A stretch of DNA of 64,000 nt from assembly GCA_037176725.1 (NCBI GenBank), contig JAZBRS010000049.1, positions 39,796,001 to 39,860,000 on the forward strand. The letters run 5' to 3'. The position numbers and the translations under genes were made by a program. Under the pieces are notes generated by a model. It worked only from the letters and a program-made list of their open reading frames with translations, ran no database searches and was not told the origin of the DNA. The DNA is from Posidonia oceanica (lineage: Eukaryota; Streptophyta; Magnoliopsida; Alismatales; Posidoniaceae). Shown piece after piece: positions 54,818 through 64,000 of this stretch (within the stretch, counting starts at the first letter, position 1; each line of letters starts with the position of its first letter).

Positions 54818-55306
54818 GCCCCTCTTTAGATGTAGAATAAGAAAAGTAGGAATAAGTGAAAAATGATATTGGTATTCTGATAGTATTGTTATTCTGTTTG
54901 GAAGTAATTTTCTATTAAAGGTGAATAAGTGTGTATAGTGAGATATTCTGATTTGAATAAAAAGTGGAATAAGTATCAGAATAAGTGTTGGAATAAGTGG
55001 AAAATATGTAGATTAATAATAATCAATTTGATTAGTAAGATATATATCTAATTTAAAATATGTATACATTATATTATATATGTATTAATTTTTAAACAAA
55101 AAATAAACACACTGTATACATACATGTATCAGAATAACTTAGCAGAATAACTTTATTCCACCATTCCCGCAGAATAGCTATCTGGAATAAGTAAATCAGA
55201 ATAAGAATTACTATTCCGTTTTTATTCCACTTTTTGACTTACCAAACGGAATTGTAATTTCAATTCGGACTTTATTCCTGGCTTTATCCAGGTTCCAAAT
55301 AGGGAC
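54818..55306 (+). mobile_element. Tourist-like (PIF/Harbinger) MITE, copy 1
   Basis: 489 bp with termini GCCCCTCTTTAGAT and, on the complement, GTCCCTATTTGGAA, flanked by TTA (54,815-54,817 and 55,307-55,309), the three-base duplication of PIF/Harbinger elements. The interior is rich in AGAATAA/TTATTC. A second full-length copy lies at 61,417-61,904 in the same orientation. Confidence 0.75.
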
Positions 55307-55645
55307 TTAGATCTTCTAAGTCTGTCAATCTCTTAATCTAAAAAAAAAAAAAAAACAAAGAGTAAGCTCAAAAGCCCACAAGTATTATCCAATAAACAAT
55401 TAAATTCATAACCATAAAAAGAACAATCAATGAAGGAATACGATTTGATTCAATAAGTTCATATAAACGATGTTCAAATTGAAACTTCTATTAGAATATA
55501 TGTCTCCACGTTTCTATATCCTTAATCTTCAGTCATTACAACTCAGGCAACCTCTACACTAGACAGCCTCACGTTGACATCAAGTAGCATTTTCCATTTT
55601 AGCAGCTCCACGCTTATAGTCAAGTAGCCCTTTCTTAGGTAGCAC

Positions 55646-58600
55646 GAAGGTTTTAGAAACTAAACTGGAGAACAAACCGGAATAGCATCGGTTTTGGTTC
55701 AACCAGTGGTTCAATCTGGCTCAATCGGTGTTGACATCATCATGATGTCATCAATAAGTGAACCGGTAATTAGATCGATATGGTGTTATATTTGCAATTC
55801 AAAAACCGATTTAACCCATTTTAAACTAATTTAACCCGTTTTAAACTAATTTAACCCAATTTTTATATTACCTCTACTGATTATAAACCTGTTTTCAATA
55901 TATAACTTTTTTTCAAGTAGACATATGAATCAACCTGTTTGCTACTGAATCATTCACAAATCATGCTAATGAGAATACAATTAACAATAATTGATACTGA
56001 GTAATTAACATATACAATTATACATACCAAAAAAGTCATTCACAAATCTGTGCTAATGAGTATTGCTACTGAATCACTGAGGCGGGGAATGAATCATTGA
56101 GTATTGCTACTGAATCTAATGCATGCTAAGATACATGCTCAAAAGCAAACAATATACATGTTAAGTGGCAAACAAGTAATGATACTTATTATTTACAATC
56201 AGAATGAGCACGGAGGCGGAGGCACGAGACGGCTGCGAAGGCACATGTGGGGACTGGGGATTGGGAAGGGAGGAGGTGGGCAGGTTGAGGCAGGAGGTTG
56301 GCGGAGGCAGGCTGAGGTAGGAGGCGGGCTGAGGCGCAGACTGAGACAGGAGGCTAGCTGTAACGACCTAGATTTTTGACAGCATTTTAGGCCAGATATT
56401 TAATTTGGATTTCTAAGTTAGCCGCATATTGCTTGTGCATCTTGTTACCGTGTATTGCTTGCGTGTTTTGCTTGCGCGTAAAATTCAGTATATTAGACCC
56501 AAGACTAAAGCCGTATTTAAGTGGATATGGCGTTGCAACTTGGATTGTATGTTGTGTTTTGGTGTTTTACGAATGAGCTGGTGTGTGGACCCTCGTGGAG
56601 GTCTTGAGGGTTTATTTTGGGTTGAGGTGGCGTGTTGGTGAGCCCTGGCGACTGATCTCCACTTTCTCAAGCCACTTGAACTATAAGTGGTTGCGTGGTT
56701 CAGTTCGGTGCTCATGGCCTCGCATGGGTGTGGCTCCCTCGACACTCCTCTTTTCCTCCTTTTTATAACCACAATGACAGAGAGAATTCCATAGCTTTCT
56801 TCGTCTTCCTCTTCTCCTTCTTCTCCTCCTTCAGAGAGTAAGAGACAGAGAGACAGAGAGACAGAGAGATGGTGACGGAGATGGAGATCGCTAGCGGCCG
56901 TCGAGGGTCAGTGCGCATCGTCGGTGAACAGTACACACCTCGTTAGATTTCCTTTTAATGCCCAATTTGATGCTAGGAGTATGATATTATGGATCGCGGT
57001 GTATGGATGTTTGGTATGATTTTTAGAAGATTTTATGGGCATTAATGGCTATATTTATTCTCTCGGGTGCACAGTGACCTATTTTGATATGTAAGTTTTT
57101 GATTTGAGTTTTCTTGAGCTACACGCATCCGATCGTTGTGATTTCTCTCCCAAATGATAGATTGTCTCTAGATCTTCATTTTGGTATATTGCTTGTGATT
57201 TTTGGATGCATGTGAGGAGACCAATGTTGTTTTCCAACTTACGGATGAATAGTACTCATGCACAGTGTCCGCAAGCTTTGGATAATGATATCTCAAGTTC
57301 TACACATCAAATCTTTGTGATTTTTGTCCCGATGTGTAGATCATCCCGAGATCTTCGTTTTGGTATGTGGTTCATAGTTTTTGGGTGCTTATGTAGGGAT
57401 AGGTCGTAAGTTCCAATTCAGGCGACGCTTTTTGGTTCCGACCTGTGCTCTGCGCCCTTGATTTTTAGGGGCTTTCCGCATGTTGCAACCACGGATTGCA
57501 ACCATGGTTTGGGCCCAGTTCAGGCCCATTTTGTTGATTTTGGCCAGGTTTTTAATGGTCTAGATATTGATAATTGATATATTAACCTTGCAGATAATAT
57601 TATGGTATAATAAATGATTAGGAAAATCATTAGAATGATTCTAAGGAATGCTTAAATTGAATTAGTAAGATTCCCATATGTCGTGGTTGATATAAAAGAT
57701 TAAAGAACTTAGAAATACTAAGTCTTTTCCTGAATGGTCTAGATGGACAATAGGGATCATGATTAACTCTAGGAATAGATATGGTTTTGGTTTTGGTGTG
57801 GTGCACTGAATGATGTATTTAGTGGCACTGTTTGCGGTGTTTTGATGCTGAGCTGGCTGTGTCTTTTGTAAGACATAAGCTAATATACATCCTACACCTT
57901 GGTACCAGAACTTAGAGTTCTAAGTGTGGTTTGTGTTGGTTTCCGGTCATGTAAGTTAATGGGACTTCGAGACCGTTGTCTTGATTTCTGTGTGGTTTCT
58001 TCTAGGTGATCCTTATACCCAAAAGGTGCTTTGACCTTTTGTCTCAGTTTTGAGCTGTGTTTTCAAAAGGGTTGAGGAAAATATTGGGTGTTTCGGAAAA
58101 TGGTTTTCCAAAGGATTTGGAAAAGAGATTTAGAGTTTGGTGGCTTTTGTCGTGGTTTTTTGTGCTGCGTTTGGTACGGCGTTTTATGGTGCTTTTGAGA
58201 TAATTTTCGAAATGGTTTTCAAAAATGGTTTCCAAAAGAAATTAGAAAATAAATGCATGGTTTGCAAAGTTTTGGAAAATGATTTTTGAGATTTTGAGGG
58301 ACCAAGACACCAAAGCTTCTGGCCGACAAACTAGGGACAACGGATACCTCTAGATGGTCAAGAGTCAGTTGCCTAGGATGAGGTCTGTGGTTTTCTGTGG
58401 TTTTTGGTAGGAGCCACATGAACCGTAGGATCATACTGGCGGACCAGAGATGATTGATACCTCTGGAGGGTCTGGTGCGAGTCCGAAGTCGTAGTTGCCG
58501 AGATTTTCCAGCAGGGTCAGGGGTTAGAGTTCCTGAGACTTGAGTTGCTGGGAGAGTCCAAGGTTAGAGTCCCCGAGACTAGGGGCGCTGGTAGGGTCTG

Positions 58601-60013
58601 AGGTTGGAGTCCCTGGGTAGCCCAGGTGCAGGACTGGCAGGGTTAGGGGTTAGAATCCTTGGTTGGCCTGGGCATCGTGGACGTCGATGAATGTACCTTG
58701 TGGTTGTCCTAGAGTGGATTTTGAGGGATGATTCCGGGGCAAACAAACTCCTACACGAGGTGGTTCTCCACGGCAGTGCAGTGTGGATCGTGATTCGAGT
58801 CCCCAACGACTGCTTGGGCTGGTCGGTCGCCTGTGGCCAGGGTGACACGACAAGTTTTCTTACACGATGTGCATGTGTTGTGGTTTTGTGATGGTTTTGA
58901 CCTTAGCGTGGTTATCCATGGGTGCATAAAATGATTTCAAAAAATGCATGTGTTTTAAAAAGAAAAGAGAAAAGTGGTTTTCAAAAGCATATTTTTAAAG
59001 GATTTATGCTTGCGAGACAATAGCAGATTGCCTCGTGGTTCTGGTGGCATCCAGGTAAGATACCTACTTTCTGACGTTTTGGTGTGGTTTTCTTGGAAGC
59101 ACGCCTATGGGGATTGTGCATCGCTGTTTTTGATGATTTTGGTTTCTTGGCATTAATATTTGATATGCTTGATCTAGTGGGTGCGTTGTGTTTTCTATGG
59201 CTTGAGTTTCATGAGGGGCTTTTAGTGATTTGGGGTTCCTACTTTGATGCTTTGGACTATCGGGGATTTTCTCTAGATTTTGGTTTAGTTTTTGTTTGGT
59301 TTCCGGATTGTTCTTTCAATCTTATTTCCTGTTTTGTTTAGGTGGGGTGTGTACTGGGTGACCTTTTAGTGGTTACTCATGTGTACTTGTTTGATGTTTT
59401 TCGCAGCTGCAAGTTAGGAGTAGGGTTTGACTTGCTAGTACACATAGAGAGGAGTCACTGTACCACACATTAAGGGTTCTGGGTAAGTATGTAGTTTTAG
59501 ATTTATTTCCTGTTAATTATGCTTCATAGTATGTGTTTAGATTTAGTTTATGAATTAGTGTAATTAATAGAAAAAAATGTATCTAGGATTGGAGTGATGC
59601 CCGGGGGTGTTTCACTAGCAATGGCGGGCTAAGGTAGGAGGCTGGTAGAGGCGGGCTGACTGGCTGAGGCAAGGTGGGTGATCAGTCGATGCTGCTGTAG
59701 GCGGCGATGAGGTGGGGGAGAGTCGGAGGTGGCAAGGAGGAGAGGGCAACCGAAATCGTCCGTCGTAGCGAGGTGGAGGAGAGTTAGACGTGAGGTGGCT
59801 TAGGGTTTTCTCTTTAGACCTTAGGTTTGTTTTTTTTCTTTTATATAGGGCATATAAACCAGCGGTTCAACCAAACGGTTCAACCAGGCGGTTCAACCGG
59901 TTCAAAGTAGTTCACACTGGTTTAATCACCTAATCGATTTTCTCTTTTAGAAAATTGAATATTCAACCGATCCAGTTCAAACTGGTCGGTCTGGTCCGGT
60001 TTCAAAAATAGTG
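55646..60013. mobile_element. hAT-like non-autonomous transposon 3, split by a solo LTR
   Basis: Ends read AAGGTTTTAGAAACTAAACTGG at left and, on the complement, ACTATTTTTGAAACCGG, with CCGGTT/AACCGG-rich DNA inside both. GGTAGCAC (55,638-55,645) and GGTAGTAC (60,014-60,021) make a near-perfect eight-base duplication. Without the 3,256-bp LTR plus one copy of its duplicated site the element would be about 1.1 kb. A GGCGGGCTGAGG-type minisatellite lies on both sides of the insertion (56,215-56,353 and 59,625-59,700). Confidence 0.6.
56359..59614 (+). mobile_element. Solo LTR, 3,256 bp, with perfect 5-bp duplication
   Basis: Begins TGTAACGACCTAGATTTTTG and ends GGGGGTGTTTCA; CTAGC flanks it exactly (56,354-56,358 and 59,615-59,619). 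It has a TATA-like TTTTTATAACC (about 56,758), a GACAGAGA microsatellite (56,838-56,870), loosely repeated GAGTCC...GAGACT units (58,440-58,680), and no gag or pol. Orientation follows the TATA and is tentative. Plant gypsy LTRs with TGTAACGACC starts are common. Confidence 0.8.
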
Positions 60014-61416
60014 GGTAGTACTTTCCTAAGAAGTCCTTTCTTAGACTTGAAATTTGACGTGGTTAATATTTTAATCTCAATCGCTTGATAAGTTAATGAT
60101 AGAACATAAATATTATTAACAAGAGCATTCAAAAGGAACTTGATAAATTCTTTTCAGATCTGAATGAAAAAAATTAGACATGAAAATAAAAGTCATGAAT
60201 AATGTTTACCTCAATTATTTATAATCTCATCATAAACTCAATCATATGCACTGTCCATTAAGCATTAATCTAGAAAATCCATATTTTCAACCACAATAAC
60301 CTGTTTTCTGGAAACATCTATTAGAGACAAAGTTGTAGAATATCGCGTTATCTTTCCAACACATCTAAAATTATGAAATTTCAAGTTACATAGTAAAAGT
60401 TATTATCAACATAAGACCTATGGTGCAGACAGGATAAAATTTACCCCATGGCTAAACTTTCATTGTTATCAACATCAATCTCTTTTCTTTTCTTCCCCTT
60501 TCTTTCTCCCTCTTTCTCTTTAGTATCTAGGGCATGTACTTGAAAAACTAAATGCTCTTAAGTCACATATATACAGCGGAGAGATATTTTCATCAACAAT
60601 CTTATAAATCATAGACATAATTTACTTTCTTATTTTAGATATAATTAAATCTGAATTTTCATAAATAATACGGTAACTAATCTAATTCAAGATTTAAATT
60701 CACTTGCCTTAATTTAAATATTCTTGATTCAAATCTAAATCAAATTTTATTATATCTATAATTTCAAATTCAAAAAATTCAAGAATCTTACAATTTGTGA
60801 ATGCATATAAGTAAGAGTGTTACAATCATTCAACATGCAGATAACAAAGTAAATTAATGTTATAACATGGTTGTTAACTACAAGAGTATTAGAACAAGAA
60901 TTTGATTTTGTAAAGTCAGATCGATAAACAAGTGTTATCTAAAGATATTCTGATAAATACATTGCCTTAAAAGAACATCTATGTAAAAATTTTAAAGAAT
61001 AAAAAGAGCAGCTATACGAGTAAAATTTTGAACAGATATATTAAAATAATAATTCTGAGGAGATCTGGTGGAAAATCCGTGGGCCGAAGTAGCGGTGCCA
61101 AGGCAAGTGCTATGTCCATGTTTCGTGTGGATGGTAGCTCGTGGCAATGGAGGTGGAGGTGGAGGTGACGTGCATATGGGCGATGGGTGTGGTGGAGAGA
61201 TCGAAGTGATGTGGTTTTCATTGTTTCTTTCTCGTACTCCGAGCTCACATCACAGGGATGCTACATGTGAGTGGGAGGGTCACCAGAGAGGATGCTATTG
61301 CTAGCCTGCAGCGGCGGAGATGGGACCGGCTAAACGATGGACGGTAAATAGGAGAAGGATCTTTTGATCCTTTGTTTTTAATTTTTGGATTTTATAGTCG
61401 AGTAGTTTTTTTTTTA
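60014..61416. other. AT-rich intergenic DNA
   Basis: No gene recognised. A short GC-rich patch at 61,060-61,330 stays open in both orientations (GGTGGAGGTGGAGGT run) but shows no domain. Confidence 0.55.
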
Positions 61417-61904
61417 TCCTATTTTAAACGTAGAATAAGAAAAATAAAAATAAGTGAAGAGTGGTGCTAGTATTCTGATAATATTGTTATTCAGTTTGGA
61501 AATAATTTTCTTTTAAAGGTGAATAAGTGTGTATAGAGAGATATTCTAGTTTAGACGAAAAGTTGAACAAGTATCAGATTAAATGTTGGAATAATTGAAA
61601 ACGTGTAGATTAATAATAATTAACTTAATTATCAAGATATATATCTAATTTAAAGTATGTATACATCATATTATATATGTATTAATTTTTAAACAAAAAT
61701 AAATATACCGTATACATATATGTATTAGAATAACTTAATGGAATAACTTTATTCCACCGTTTCAGCGAAATAGTTATTATGGAATAAGTAAATTAGAATA
61801 GGAATTACTATTCCGATTTTATTCTGATTTTTACACAACTAAACGGAATAATAATTCTTATTATGAAGTTATTCCAGGTATTATTCTTAGAATCAAAGAA
61901 GGAC
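61417..61904 (+). mobile_element. Tourist-like MITE, copy 2
   Basis: 488 bp, collinear with copy 1 at about 85 percent identity by eye. Termini TCCTATTTTAAACGTAGAATAAG and, on the complement, GTCCTTCTTTGATTC. Flanking TTA at left (61,414-61,416) and TTT at right, so one flank has mutated. Confidence 0.75.
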
Positions 61905-62477
61905 TTTAGGTTTTGATCATTTCTAGTTATCAGTTGATAGTCAGTTGATGGTCTGATCAGTCAATGACTTATATGCTAATAAACTTGCCTAGGAGTGGTT
62001 CAAGTGTATGTGTGTGTATGTGTGTGTGTATATATATATACAACTGATTTGTTGAACTTTAGAGTGATCAGCTTATAGAGGTAAAGTGTTAGTAACAGAA
62101 ATAACTAAAGCAAAATTGCCAATTTAAACAAAAATAAAGTGTTAGCAACAGTTGATAAGATTAGTCATATTAGAGCAAGTATGATGTATAAAGGGTTAGT
62201 GACTCCATGGTTTAGAAGTGTGCGGTCTTCTAACCATATCTAATCGTCTAATCACTTGTGAATAATCATCAATTAGATAATGTTTGGTAATGATTATTGA
62301 CAAAATCATTATAGGAATAAGTTAGTTTTTTTGAATTAAAAAACACTAGCTTATTCTTCGTGCTCTATAATCTTATTTGGTCATACTTATTCAGAAATGA
62401 TTATGAAATATATAAATGTTTATTTTACCTTTATTGATATAAAAACAAAAAATAAGAGATTTTTTTCTTCTTTTCAA
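61905..62477. other. Intergenic DNA with a TG/TA microsatellite
   Basis: A GTGTGTATGTGTGTGTGTAT run followed by (TA)n at about 62,005-62,041. No gene seen. Confidence 0.6.
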
Positions 62478-62850
62478 TTACAAATGCATTTGATGACATC
62501 TAGCTGCATCCTTGCACCTTCCTTTTTGATTTGTTGTAGATGACCTGACCTCCAAAACATCATCAAACTTTCCTACATTACATATGACGGAAAACAAATC
62601 TAGTGCCTCAACTCCCTGTTCATGTGAGGCATATCCCTCAATCAAGATGTTCCATGATGGAATTTTCCATAAATAGATTACCTTCATTTTTTAAGTTGTT
62701 CACAATCATGTAACCATGAATTTCCTGATCATGTGCCAAGGCCGATATTTGAGCGTAGGCTGGAAGAGCAGCAGCAATTGTGACAAAATCAGGTTGTGCA
62801 TAAGCTTTCCTCATCCTGTCAAACAACTTTAAGGTCTCTACTGTGTAACT
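62478..62850 (-). pseudogene. PPR protein fragment (PLS type)
   Basis: On the minus strand, ETLKLFDRMRKAYAQPDFVT then IAAALPAYAQISALAHDQEI and HGYMIVNNLKNEG, followed after a frameshift near 62,680 by IPSWNILIEGYASHEQGVEA and LDLF. These match neighbouring S and L/P motifs of plant RNA-editing PPR proteins (the family has SWN...Y..G..EAL.LF). No start, no C-terminal E or DYW domain; about 120 codons remain and the gap between the two parts is shorter than a PPR repeat. A dead fragment. Confidence 0.65.
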
Positions 62851-63518
62851 ACTCTATAATAGGGTTGTAAATGGGTCGAGTCAGGTGGGGTCGGATATAG
62901 GGTCTACTCTTATCCTTATCCACTCCTTATTGGTGGGTGACGGGTCAGGTCAATATCCTTTACAAAAAAACCTAATGGCTATCCTATCCACTACCCTTTT
63001 GGTTAGCAGGTAACGGTATGGATTGGCGGGTCAAACGGATGATTTTTTTATTTTTTAAGACCACAATTTATACTATTTCATGGCTTTAATTGAGCCCAAA
63101 ATTGAACATTGACTACAAAAAAACTGTTAATAAAACATTGATTCATTTACCACAATATAAGAATAATTTCAATATTATCATTTACCACAATACAACATCG
63201 TCATTGATTCATTGTGTTCATCCAAGAATAATAACAAAATTAACAACAACATAAATATAATGTCATTTAACCACATCATTCACGATTTGATAATTCAAAG
63301 GTTTAAAGCACTCTCAAGAATACAACACAATAAAAACAACTTCATGATTCAAAAATTTAGAGTTTGATGATAAACCCAAAATATATTCCATCAGTAACTC
63401 TTACATTCTCATTTTCAAATAGCATCCTTTCAAGTTAGCCTAATGAACCTACAAAATATATAAATTGAAATTAATAAAACAATAAGAAAAGGGAGATAAA
63501 TCAACAGTTCAACACAGT

Positions 63519-63638
63519 TTATATCTTCCATACATCCGACTTTAATTGCCTTGTCTTTTTCTTTTTGCTTGTGGTTGTTATTGGTTGTTCTTGTTCAACA
63601 GTGGGAGAATCAATATTAATTGGTTTTGTTTCTGGCAT
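63519..63638 (-). pseudogene. Possible hAT transposase first-exon remnant
   Basis: Minus strand ATG at 63,636-63,638: 39 residues, MPETKPINIDSPTVEQEQPI then TTTSKKKKTRQLKSDVWKI, then a stop. A Lys/Arg-rich stretch ending in (S/T)xVW is how many plant hAT transposases begin, just before the BED zinc finger. The finger itself is not found. Too short to be sure. Confidence 0.35.
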
Positions 63639-63699
63639 TGTATTTAGAAATAAAATAAAAGAATTAAAAAAAAGGAAATATAACAAATAAAATTGCAAC

Positions 63700-64000
63700 T
63701 TTGCAAAAATTTAGTAGCTCAGTAACATTACATTTCAAGATACAAAAATTGCAAGGGATCTTAAGAAACAATAAAATCTAGTAACTCTGCATTTCAAGAT
63801 ACAAAAATTGCAAGGGATCATAACAAATAATAAAATCAAGTAACTCCATACTATGCATTTCAGGATACAAAAATTACAAGGGATCATAAGAAAAAATAAT
63901 GATTTTTATATACATAAAAAGCTAGTAAAATCTAGTAAACAAACATTCATAAGCAAGGGATCAAAAATCTAGTAAAATCTAATAAACAAGCATTCATAAG
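63700..64000. repeat. Short imperfect tandem repeats
   Basis: CATTTCAAGATACAAAAATT with GCAAGGGATC recurs at about 63,732, 63,791 and 63,857 (59-66 bp apart). Then GCTAGTAAAATCTAGTAAAC and ACATTCATAAGCAAGGGATC recur to the window end. Confidence 0.7.

Larger units (their letters stand above)
62862..64000. mobile_element. hAT-like element, left end, runs out of window
   Basis: Starts AGGGTTGTAAATGGGTCGAG with many GGGT/ACCC sites, as is common at ends of plant hAT elements. It contains a short transposase-like exon (63,519-63,638) and tandem repeats to the window end. The other end is outside the window. Confidence 0.4.

Noticed and set aside
58579..59341. Open frames inside the 3.26-kb solo LTR
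   Set aside because: Short, overlapping loosely repeated GAGTCC units, no domain, and the DNA is bounded as an LTR by an exact 5-bp duplication.
1..64000. tRNA, rRNA or organellar insert
   Set aside because: No cloverleaf-like or rRNA-like stretch and no chloroplast or mitochondrial gene was recognised; a tRNAscan and organelle search would be decisive.

Overview
The window reads as nuclear DNA of a flowering plant, most likely a eudicot (inferred). It has AT-rich intergenic DNA, a spliced plant-specific metallochaperone gene (HIPP family), a plant-type PPR fragment, and LTR retrotransposons of lineages known only from plants (Ty3/gypsy Tat/Ogre-like, Ty1/copia Sirevirus-like). No bacterial, organellar or CRISPR signal was seen, and the species cannot be named from sequence alone.

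Layout. From 1 to 39.7 kb lies a dense, nested and partly palindromic mosaic of decayed retrotransposons. A gag-only gypsy element on the minus strand (3' LTR 1,577-3,003, 3' UTR to 5.3 kb, gag 5,337-7,805) abuts two facing LTRs of one family (7,790-8,961 plus strand; 11,442-12,810 minus strand) that enclose a reverse-transcriptase remnant. Next come a minus-strand, pol-less Tat-like element (12.8-21.66 kb: tandem array, 3' UTR, gag remnants, tRNA-Arg-like primer site, 3.4-kb LTR) and, head to head with it, a plus-strand relative (21.67-39.3 kb: leader, gag, then after an insertion a 3' UTR, a 61-bp array, a polypurine tract and an LTR). That relative is interrupted by a 5'-truncated Sirevirus-like copia element (24.2-29.87 kb), which carries an extra ORF behind its own LTR-like promoter block, and by another gypsy LTR (30,209-31,810). 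From 39.7 to 47.06 kb lies an old minus-strand Ty1/copia element split by a solo LTR.

From 47 to 64 kb is the gene-bearing part: two adjacent hAT-like non-autonomous transposons (47.9-49.8 kb), the one apparently intact gene (HIPP, five coding exons, 50,331-51,880), a 174-bp tandem duplication, two Tourist-like MITEs (54.8 and 61.4 kb), a hAT-like element split by a 3.26-kb solo LTR with perfect target-site duplication (55.6-60.0 kb), a PPR pseudogene fragment and the end of a further hAT-like element.

The most unusual theme is short dyads (inverted repeats). Almost every tandem array and every LTR upstream region here is built from units holding a small perfect or near-perfect dyad, with a different sequence in each family (TTGGACGC/GCGTCCAA, TTAGTCGCC/GGCGCCTAA, GTCGCC/GGCGAC, GATAAG/CTTATC, GACTC/GAGTC, TTCCGAA/TTCGGAA, CGGNNNACCG). 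In the five LTRs with a recognisable TATA box, the nearest dyad lies roughly 50-65 bp upstream of it. I read these as U3 cis-elements plus array units; function is inference. No retroelement reading frame is intact, and every in-frame stop I inspected is one C:G-to-T:A transition away from a sense codon.
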